A program made the translations under genes and the position numbers. This document shows positions 19,621 to 26,633 of a stretch of 26,633 bases of DNA, piece by piece. Positions within the stretch are counted from its first letter, which is position 1. Each line of letters opens with the position of its first letter. Source of the stretch: Branchiostoma floridae. Its lineage: Eukaryota > Chordata > Leptocardii > Amphioxiformes > Branchiostomatidae. The notes under the pieces are model-generated. The model made no database searches. It saw only the letters and a list, made by a program, of their open reading frames with translations, and was not told the DNA's origin. Where the stretch lies: positions 4,727,217 to 4,753,849 of the forward strand of contig NC_049981.1 of the NCBI RefSeq assembly GCF_000003815.2, given 5' to 3'.

Positions 19621-22600
19621 GTATGTCGTTGTATGTAATTTTTGTTCAAATCTCTAAAATTCTATCTTTGTGATGTTATGCTGATGATGGATTACAGTTA
19701 ACATTGTAACCTAAACAAATAATTAATTTCTAATCAATTTTTGTCAGACCGCAAGTACAGGGGAGCAGCAAGTGGTCGCCAAACTTTTTGTAGCTTCATC
19801 CGCTCTCACCGTATCTGCATAGAGGCCGCTACTGTTGTGGTCATTAGCCTTGTTGCGATGGGACTCTTCATAATGTTCTTCATCAATAATAAGGTAAGCA
19901 CTGCTAAATCTGAAAAGCTTAAGAGCTGATGTCTGTAAAAACCAAGCAAAATCAGAAAAAGTTGGCCAAACTAAAAAAATCGATTTTCCTTAAATTTTGT
20001 GTGGTGGTAGGGCTTTGGTCCAAACCTACAAAAATCGCAAAGTTTTAGATCTGTGGTCACCGGTTGCCATGGCAACGGCCATTTTTCAAAATGGCGGATT
20101 TTCACCAAGGGAAGGCCTTGGTCGCGTCCAAAATAGGCCTCCTTTGGACTCCTGTAGCCCCCACAAATTAATAGATATTTTATTGATTCTCAAATATGTT
20201 ATTACCCATATTCTAATATAAAAAATGATATATAGTGATAATCAAAATGTTTTTGTAGTGAGGTGCAGCAGATGTTTGAAAATGATGTGTTTTCGTGAAT
20301 TTCCAAAATTGACAAAAATCAATTTTATGACCATTTTTATTGACCATTAGCTCATTTACAGGCAAATCAATTAGATTGAGTTTTGGCACAGTTATAGTTT
20401 GAACCTTTGTATACATCATATGTAAAAAAAAGTTTGGCACTCTCACGTATCGGACCGTGGTGGCCCCGAGAGTAAACCAATATTTCCATTTCAAGGAAAA
20501 TCGTAACCATAGAATTATTCCTGGAAAAACAGTCATAGCTTACCAAAAATGAATCTGAGTTTCATTTTATGTAGCAGAGGAACTTACCTATCACTTATAA
20601 AAGCAGGGTTGTTCTAGATTTTATAATTGCCTTTAAAATGATTTTATTGAGTTTTTTTGGTCATTTTTAGGCCAAAAAATGTATATTTTGGCCCCAGCAC
20701 CCTGGTATTGCAACCAAATGACCTGAAATTTGGTATAGGAATGTCCTGGACATGTACACACATGGGTTGATAACTGGTTTGCCATATAATAGAACAAAAT
20801 GCTGAATTTTGTGACTTTTGTTGGCATTTTGTGACTTTTTTTGGTCATTTTTAGACCAAAAAATGAATATTTTGGCCCCTGTACCCTGGTTTTACAACCA
20901 AATGACATGAAATTTGGTATAGGAATACCCAGGACACATGGATTCAATAACACTTTTGCCTTACTATTGAACAAAATGCTAAATTTTGTGATTTAAGGTT
21001 TATTTTTTTCCCCAAAAAGTACATTTTTGGCTCCCCTACCCTGGTTTTACAACTGAATGACCTGGAATTCGGTATAGCAATGTCCTGAACATATGCGCAC
21101 ATGGATTCAATAACATGTTTTGCATACAGTACAACAAAATGCTTAATTTTGAGATTTTTGCCATTTTTTAAACCAAAAAAGTCATTTTTTTGCTCCTGTT
21201 CCCTGGTTTTTCAAGTAAATAACCGGTAAAAATTTGGTATAGGAGCGCCTTGGAAATGGCTTTTATAACCCGTTTTTGCATACAGTGCAACAAAATGCTT
21301 AATGTTGTAATTTTTGGTCATTGTTTTACCCAAAGTACATTTTTGGCTCCTGTTCCCTATTAGGCATTACAGGCAAATGACCTCCTAGACGCCTGTAACT
21401 CCCACAAAGTAAGAGATATTCTATTGATTCCCGTATAAGTTATTACCCATATTTAGTAATAAGAAAAGTGATATAAAGTTATACTCGAATTTTTTTGTAG
21501 TGAGGTGCAGCAGATGTTAAAAGATGACGTGACTTTGTAAATTGTAAATTGCCAAAAAGTTTCAGAATTTCAGATTATTTAGTTGGAAAACAGGGTATAG
21601 GAGCCAATAATATTTTTTTTGGGGGGGGGGGGGTAAAAAATGGCAAAAAAAAATTCAGCATTTCGCTGTACTGTATGACAAGCATATTATTGAATCCATG
21701 TGCGCATATGCCCAGGGCATTCCTATACCAAAGTTCAGGTCGTCTAAATTTTTTTAGGCTACAAGAGCCAAAAATGCACTTTTTTGTTTAAAAAAAATGG
21801 CCCAAAATAACAAATTAAGCATTTTGTTGTATTGTATGCCAAACGTGTTATTGGATCCATCAGCGCATATGTCCAGGGCATTCCCATACCGAATACAGGT
21901 CATTCAGTTGTAAAGCCAGGGTAGAGGAGCCAAAAATATCCTTTTTTTTTGTAAAAAAAAAAATGACCAAAATTTAGCATTTTGTTGCACAGTACGCCAA
22001 AATTATTATTGAATCTATGTGCGCATGTGTCCTGGGTTGGTTATAAAACCAGGGTACTACAGGGGCCAAAAATGTACTTTTTGGGCCAAAAATGCAAAAA
22101 AAGTCACAAAATTCAGCATTTTGTTCTATTATATGGCAAACCAGTTATCAACCCATGTGTGTACATGTCCAGGACATTCCTATACCAAATTTCAGGTCAT
22201 TTGGTTGCAATACCAGGGTGCTGGGGCCAAAATATACATTTTTTGGCCTAAAAATGACCAAAAAAACTCAATAAAATCATTTTAAAGGCAATTATAAAAA
22301 AAATCTAGAACAACCCTGCTTTTATAAGTGATAGGTAACTTCCTCTGCTACATAAAATGAAACTCAGATTCATTTTTGGTAAGCTATAACTGTTTTTCTA
22401 GGAATAATTCTATGGTTACGATTTTCTTGAAATGGACATATTGGTTTACTCTCGGGGCCACCACGGTCCGATACGTGAGAGTGCCAAACTTTTTTTTACA
22501 TATGATATATACAAAGATTCAAACTATAACTGTGCCAAAAATCAATCTAATTGATTTGCCTGTAAATGAGCTAATGGTCAATAAAAATGGTCAAAAAATT

Positions 22601-24858
22601 GATTTTTGTCAATTTTGGAAATTCACGAAAACACATCATTTTCAAACATCTGCTGCACCTCACTACAAAAACATTTTGATTATCACTATAAATCATTTTT
22701 TATATTAGAATATGGGTAATAACATATTCGAGAATCAATAAAATATCTGTTAATTTGTGGGGGCTACAGGAGTCCAAAGGAGGCCTATTTTGGACGCGAC
22801 CAAGGCCTTCCCTTGGTGAAAATCCGCCATTTTGAAAAATGGCCGTTGCCATGGCAACCGGTGACCGCAGATCTAAAACTTTGCCATTTTTGTAGGTTTG
22901 GACCAAGGCCCTACCACCACACAAAATTTAAGGAAAATCGATTTTTTGAGTTTGGCCACCCTATGCTTGGTTTTTACAGACAGAGCCTCTTAAGTTTTAA
23001 TGCTATCCGGGAAAGGTTTCTTCCAAACTTTGACTGAGTTAAGGCGGCCCAGGCACTCGTACTCCGTGTTTGAGTTCCTTCTCGTGTAAATGAATTTTTT
23101 TATTATCTGATTTGAAAAAGTCCACTTTGATACATGCTAATACTCGTAGATCGACTCCTTCATCTTAAAGATTGGTCTGCAGCAAGCCGAAAAAACAAAA
23201 TTCCTTTAGCAGCACATCATACAGAACCAGTTCTTTTATAAAAGGACAACTATACTCCCTTCTTATCAGATTATGCTTTACAAGATTGGACATATTCCTG
23301 CCTATTTCAATACAGTCTGTAGACCATTGTTCTGCCGGTACAGTAAACATGTACGAGCAAGCGGAGCTTAAGCTTAAGATTTAATGCTATCCAAAAACGT
23401 ATCTTCCAAACCTCGACTGAGTTAAGGCGGCCCAGGCACTCGCACTCCGTGTTTGAGTTCCTTCTCGTGTAAATGAATTTTTTATTATCTGATTTGAAAA
23501 GGTCCACTTTGATACATGCTAATACTCGTAGATCGACTCCTTCATCTTAAAGATTGGTCTGCAGCAAGCCGAAAAAACAAAATTCCTTTAGCAGCACATC
23601 ATACAGAACCATTTCTTTTATAAAATGACAACTATACTCCTTCTTATTCAGATTATGCCTTACAAGATTGGACATATACATGCTTATTTCAATACAGGCT
23701 GTAGACAATGTGTCTGCCAGTACAGTAAACATGTACGAGCAATCGGAGCTTAAGCTTCAATTCTAATGCTATCCGAAAACGTTTCTTCTAATCCTCGGGT
23801 GAGTTAGGGCGGCCCAGGCACTCGCAGTCCGTGTTTAAATTCCTTCGCGTGTAAATGATTTTTTTTTCATTGTCTGTTTTGAAAGGTTCTCTTTAACACT
23901 TTGATACTCGTAGATGGACTCCTATGAGGCAGATGTGCAACAGCTTCAGGCAGAGATAATAGCCAAAGAAAAGATGTTCCAGGCTAAGATGCATCAGCTT
24001 CAGACAGAGATGACAGCCAAAGAACAGATGTTCCAGGCTGAGATCCAACAACTTCAAACCGAGATGGCGGCCAAGGACAACAGGACACATGTAGAAGACA
24101 TGGAACAGCGAGACTACGTCGAACGCTGTAAGTGATGATGCTTGATTCTCTTTTCGAATTACATTTATTAAATGTATTGATATATGAAGTTGAATGAGCG
24201 GTCAGTGATTCAAATGTTTCCCGGCAAAATATTGAGTGTAAGATTAACTCTATATAGATTGGGGGGGCTTAAAGTGCCTACGGCAACTTTGATGTTGTAT
24301 AACTGCCGAACGACGATGCTAGGACCACGAAACTTTGTGATTTGGTGACTGTACTTCTATTGAATTTTTCTGCCAGTTCCTTCTAGTGACTCTGAAGAAG
24401 AGTGATAGATATCACTCGAAGCGTCCGAAAGTAAATTTCCATAAATCTCCGTTGCAGAGATTGAATTGTATTTGAACATAGTGTATGTCGTTATGCAAGT
24501 CTTATAAAACAAATAAGCATTTTGGTATAAATGTTGTGCTGTTGTAAAAACGGACACATTTGAAATGTTCGTATTAGGTGAAAGTGGGAACTTGGAAACA
24601 CCAATGAAAAAGAAAGCTTCTTTATTTCCACCCGGCTATGGCAACCGGTACCACGACCTGACCGCCACGTTCAGCAGGGCCTTCCGGACAACTCCCGTGG
24701 TGACCGTGGGCTTGACGAATGTGGATCACTACCCTGGTCACATCCGCGTCTCAGCTAGAGTGACCTCCGTCACTAAAACCGCTCTGACGGTGCAAATCGG
24801 CACCTGGCATAATTCCGAGATGTACCAAGCTAAAGTCCACTGGATGGCCTGTGCATGA
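19398..24858 (+). CDS. Type II membrane H-type lectin, four exons
   Basis: Exons 19398-19620, 19748-19893, 23914-24127 and 24578-24858 join in phases 1, 0 and 1 and give 287 residues. Residues 1-74 are a proline/serine-rich then acidic tail starting MYKQAEPVRS; 75-100 are basic (RKYR, RQTF, RSHR); about 101-120 form one transmembrane helix (ATVVVISLVAMGLFIMFFI); 124-194 are a coiled-coil stalk; about 220-287 are an H-type lectin domain ending HWMACA. Basic residues before the helix and no signal peptide predict a cytoplasmic N-terminus and an extracellular lectin. Compared with the secreted gene at 5563 it shares the stalk and lectin but has a different front. Intron 2 (4 kb) holds a foldback transposon and two truncated leader units. 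Polyadenylation signal at 25003. The exon linkage is inferred from phase and sequence; no transcript evidence. Confidence 0.82.
19748..19893 (+). CDS. Membrane H-lectin exon 2: transmembrane helix
   Basis: After acceptor TTTTTGTCAG it encodes DRKYRGAASGRQTFCSF, a basic RSHRICIEAA and a 20-residue hydrophobic helix ending FFINNK, with donor AAG|GTAAGC in phase 0. It appears identical to 25978-26123, as does the intron before it. Confidence 0.85.
20063..20076. promoter_or_regulatory. Perfect palindromic X-box (RFX site), left arm
   Basis: GTTGCCATGGCAAC is the fully symmetric form of the RFX X-box. It is followed after about 15 bp by CAAAATGGCGG, which resembles a YY1 site. The same arrangement is mirrored in the right arm. 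Confidence 0.6.
20699..22235. repeat. Head-to-head array of ~160-bp monomers inside the foldback element
   Basis: On the left, forward monomers marked by CCTGGT-TT-CAA, AATGACCTG, TTTGGTATAGGAAT and ACAAAATGCT start near 20699, 20883, 21041 and 21201. On the right, four reverse-complement monomers start near 21658, 21819, 21978 and 22118. The outermost pair is nearly identical as part of the arms; the inner ones are much more diverged. Between them, 21378-21545 is a third, forward, partial copy of the arm region 20129-20300. Confidence 0.75.
22845..22858. promoter_or_regulatory. Perfect palindromic X-box (RFX site), right arm
   Basis: GTTGCCATGGCAAC again, with the YY1-like CCGCCATTTTG on the other side, as expected for the inverted arm. 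Confidence 0.6.
22994..23385 (+). repeat. Truncated promoter-leader unit U1
   Basis: It begins GTTTTAATGCTATCCGGG, as at 26153, and contains a CTCGTAGATCGACTCC block, TATAAAAG at 23237-23244, a leader and ATGTACGAGCAAGCGGAGC. It then jumps to TTAAGCTTAAG, skipping the rest of exon 1, intron 1 and exon 2. The residual open frame is 12 codons (MYEQAELKLKI and stop). Confidence 0.82.
23386..23766 (+). repeat. Truncated promoter-leader unit U2
   Basis: A tandem copy of U1 with the same truncation junction (CGGAGCTTAAGCTT), somewhat diverged at its end (CTTCAATTC). TATA-like TATAAAAT at 23619-23626; residual open frame MYEQSELKLQF and stop. Confidence 0.82.
23767..23913 (+). repeat. Partial leader unit that supplies the exon 3 splice acceptor
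   Basis: It aligns with the first 150 bp of U1 and U2 (TGCTATCCG, GGCGGCCCAGGCACTCGC, a CTCGTGTAAATGA-type block, ATACTCGTAG). Similarity continues through the AG at 23913 and about 13 bp into exon 3 (ATGGACTCCT here, ATCGACTCCT in the units), then stops. Confidence 0.7.
23914..24127 (+). CDS. Membrane H-lectin exon 3: coiled-coil stalk
   Basis: 71 codons plus one base, from MDSYEADVQQLQAE to DMEQRDYVERC, donor GCT|GTAAGT. It holds 2.5 copies of an 18-residue helical repeat (QLQAEIIAKEKMFQAKMH, QLQTEMTAKEQMFQAEIQ, QLQTEMAAKDN). It begins in phase 0 with an ATG, whereas the homologous exon at 6240 begins in phase 1. Confidence 0.85.
24578..24858 (+). CDS. Membrane H-lectin exon 4: H-type lectin domain
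   Basis: After acceptor CGTATTAG the junction codon is Cys, followed by ESGNLETP, a lysine-containing spacer, then HDLTATFSRAFRTTPVV, TNVDHYPGHIRVSARV, LTVQIGTWHNSEMY and VHWMACA, then TGA. It is strongly similar to 6863-7131, including identical runs at the start of the domain. Confidence 0.9.
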
Positions 24859-25002
24859 GATATGAAAGTTACACCGGCACTCGCTTTGGATAAGCCGGAA
24901 GAGTTTATACCCTATGTATAGTTTATAACCCCTGTCGCAGATATGAATTACGCTCTCTGCACTTCAATTACATATGGTTGGGGAAGAAAGTTGAATATAC
25001 AA

Positions 25003-25008
25003 AATAAA
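25003..25008 (+). terminator. Polyadenylation signal of the membrane H-lectin gene
   Basis: AATAAA 145 nt after the stop codon. Confidence 0.6.
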
Positions 25009-25340
25009 TGGTTGAATCTTATTGTATACTGTCTGACTTTGTTGTTTCTTTCCCTTTTCTTGTCCGTCCAAATGTAGTTTAGAAGAGGCCGAATTTCAGA
25101 TCCCATTGCTTGCTGAGAAAACAGTGAAATTCCAGACTGGATTGAAAAAGTACGCATGCGCCTAGTACCTATTACCGTGGCAATATGTATACCCTAGTAT
25201 TATCAAATCTTAGTTAACTTGTGTGTTGTTGTTTCGATTCTTTTTTCGAATTTTCGAATTTCGTTTGCTACGTCATATTATTAACGACCTGTACCTAGCC
25301 CTGTCGAGGAACGAAAGTTAAACTAAGGTCTTAAATGAAT

Positions 25341-25365
25341 AGGCGTAGGCGTAAGCGTGGGCGTA
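25341..25365. repeat. Short GGCGTA hexamer repeat
   Basis: Four imperfect tandem hexamers (GGCGTA, GGCGTA, AGCGTG, GGCGTA) just before the second promoter-leader unit. Confidence 0.6.
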
Positions 25366-25409
25366 AATAAATTTATTCATTATCAGTTTGAAAAAAAGAG
25401 TTTGCTTTA

Positions 25410-25627
25410 ATACATACTAATACTCGTAGATTGACTCCTTCATCCTAAGAATTAGTCTGCAATCAGCCGAAAAGCAAAATTCCATCAGCAGCACATCATA
25501 CAGAAGCAGTTCTTTGATAAAAGGGCAAACATACCCCTTCTTATTCATAATAAGCTCTACAGGATTGGCCGTATTTATACCTATGTCAATCCACGTTGTA
25601 GATTATTTGTCTGTCAGTACAGTAAAC
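25410..25627 (+). promoter_or_regulatory. Promoter-leader unit P2 of the duplicated gene
   Basis: Same arrangement as P1, with CTCGTAGATTGACTCC, GATAAAAG at 25516-25523 in the TATA position, and CAGTACAGTAAAC before the ATG. Closer to the truncated units than P1 is. Confidence 0.6.
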
Positions 25628-26123
25628 ATGTACGAGCAGGCGGAGCCGGTCCGGTCTCCCGTCTCTGGGCCCGGCAGTGGCCGAACCACCGGGCCGCCGC
25701 CTCAATCACCTACTGTCCACCTGAGCGCTTCAAGAGGGCGTGCTCGCTATGGCAAAGGCGCTGCAGACAAGGGAGAAGAAGACCAAGAAACCTCGGACAC
25801 GTACGAAGAAGCCGAGGAGGTGAAACGTGACGCAACTGACACGTCTGCAGGTATGTCGTTGTATGTAATTTTTGTTCAAATCTCTAAAATTCTATCTTTG
25901 TGATGTTATGCTGATGATGGATTACAGTTAACATTGTAACCTAAACAAATAATTAATTTCTAATCAATTTTTGTCAGACCGCAAGTACAGGGGAGCAGCA
26001 AGTGGTCGCCAAACTTTTTGTAGCTTCATCCGCTCTCACCGTATCTGCATAGAGGCCGCTACTGTTGTGGTCATTAGCCTTGTTGCGATGGGACTCTTCA
26101 TAATGTTCTTCATCAATAATAAG
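25628..26123 (+). CDS. Partial second membrane lectin gene (exons 1 and 2)
   Basis: Exons 25628-25850 and 25978-26123 copy exons 1 and 2 of the membrane H-lectin gene. The tail starts MYEQAEPVRSPVSG and differs at a few positions; the last part of exon 1, all of intron 1 and all of exon 2 appear identical. The frame is open and splice sites intact, so this is probably a live gene. It is followed by one truncated leader unit and the start of the same sequence that precedes exon 3 in the first gene. The coiled-coil exon should therefore begin about 50 bp past the right edge; the type of lectin domain cannot be seen. Confidence 0.75.
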
Positions 26124-26152
26124 GTAAGCACTGCTAAATCTGAAAAGCTTAA

Positions 26153-26540
26153 GTTTTAATGCTATCCGGGAAAGGTTTCTTCCAAACTTTGACTGAGTTA
26201 AGGCGGCCCAGGCACTCGTACTCCGTGTTTGAGTTCCTTCTCGTGTAAATGAATTTTTTATTATCTGATTTGAAAAGGTCCAATTTGATACATGCTAATA
26301 CTCGTAGATCGACTCCTTCATCTTAAAGATTGGTCTGCAGCAAGCCGAAAAAACAAAATTCCTTTAGCAGCACATCATACAGAACCAGTTCTTTTATAAA
26401 AGGACAACTATCCTTCTTATTCAGATTATGCTTTACAAGATTGGACATATACATGCCTATTTCAATACAGGCTGTAGACCATTTGTCTGCCGGTACAGTA
26501 AACATGTACGAGCAAGCGGAGCTTAAGCTTAAGTCTTAAT
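26153..26540 (+). repeat. Truncated promoter-leader unit U3
   Basis: Very similar to U1, with TATAAAAG at 26395-26402 and the same junction CGGAGCTTAAGCTTAAG after ATGTACGAGCAAG. It follows directly on the TTAA empty site at 26149-26152. Confidence 0.82.
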
Positions 26541-26633
26541 GCTATCCGGAAAAGTTTCTTACAAATCTCGGCTGAGTTAGGGCGGCACAGGCACTCGCAC
26601 TCGGTGTTCGAATTCCTTCGCGTGTAAAGAATT
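26541..26633 (+). repeat. Start of a partial leader unit, cut by the window edge
   Basis: It aligns with 23767-23868, the segment that leads into exon 3 of the first gene, sharing the variant GAGTTAGGGCGGC and CCTTCGCGTGTAAA. Confidence 0.65.

Larger units (their letters stand above)
19923..22989. mobile_element. TTAA-flanked foldback DNA element in intron 2
   Basis: TTAA is duplicated at 19919-19922 and 22990-22993. Terminal inverted repeats begin GAGCTGATGTCTGTAAAAACC (left) and GAGGCTCTGTCTGTAAAAACC (right, reverse complement) and continue as near-identical arms of about 0.9 kb (19923-20830 and 22100-22989). The duplicated gene copy has the uninterrupted site GAAAAGCTTAAGTTTTAATG (TTAA at 26149-26152), a paralogous empty site that fixes both ends. 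TTAA duplications are typical of piggyBac and Kolobok superfamilies. No transposase is visible, so it is non-autonomous. Confidence 0.92.

Noticed and set aside
20213-22708. Pairs of identical open frames on opposite strands (for example 20633-20974 and 22019-22285)
   Set aside because: They are mirror translations of the inverted arms of the foldback element, not transposase genes.
26565-26615. tRNA-like box A and box B (GTTCGAATTCC) in the leader cassettes, suggesting a SINE
   Set aside because: No cloverleaf can be drawn, the box B match is degraded in the other copies, and copies lie in tandem rather than dispersed with target duplications.

Overview
This is a eukaryotic, intron-containing genomic window. 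It most likely comes from amphioxus (Branchiostoma) or a close relative. The basis is the combination of fibrinogen-related and H-type lectin genes, a first exon opening MYEQAEPVR (an N-terminus I remember from many amphioxus predicted proteins, not checked), abundant palindromic minisatellites, and TIR transposons. A 100-N run at 6646-6745 shows it is a draft assembly. All recognisable genes are on the + strand and all are lectins or lectin-like. LAYOUT. (1) 1-4075: a gene for a secreted fibrinogen-domain (FReD) protein with three visible exons; a 1.76-kb TIR transposon (480-2237) sits between its predicted core promoter and its start codon. (2) 5163-7222: a secreted H-type lectin gene with signal-peptide, coiled-coil and H-lectin exons. 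About 170 bp upstream of it resembles the sequence upstream of the FReD gene, so the two lectin genes may share a control module. (3) 7223-19180: about 12 kb with no convincing gene, made of two minisatellite systems (a 77-bp unit; and an 80/86-bp hairpin unit forming a 165-bp higher-order repeat), dispersed repeats A and B, a 171-bp tandem duplication and a GC-rich repeat block. (4) 19180-25008: a four-exon gene for a predicted type II membrane H-type lectin of 287 residues. Its long intron 2 carries a 3.07-kb TTAA-flanked foldback element and two truncated copies of the gene's own promoter and leader. (5) 25400-26633: a recent duplicate of the promoter and first two exons, then another truncated leader copy; its coiled-coil and lectin exons should lie just past the right edge. 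HOW THE GENES RELATE. The two complete H-lectin genes share the coiled-coil plus lectin module but differ in the front end: a signal peptide in one, a cytoplasmic tail plus transmembrane helix in the other. This gives soluble and membrane-bound forms of one binding module beside a FReD lectin, which fits an innate recognition or mucosal lectin cluster (inference). The most unusual structure is the amplified promoter-leader array in 22994-26633, together with evidence that the coiled-coil exon of the membrane gene took its splice acceptor from that repeat. The foldback element is dated relative to the duplication by a paralogous empty site at 26149.
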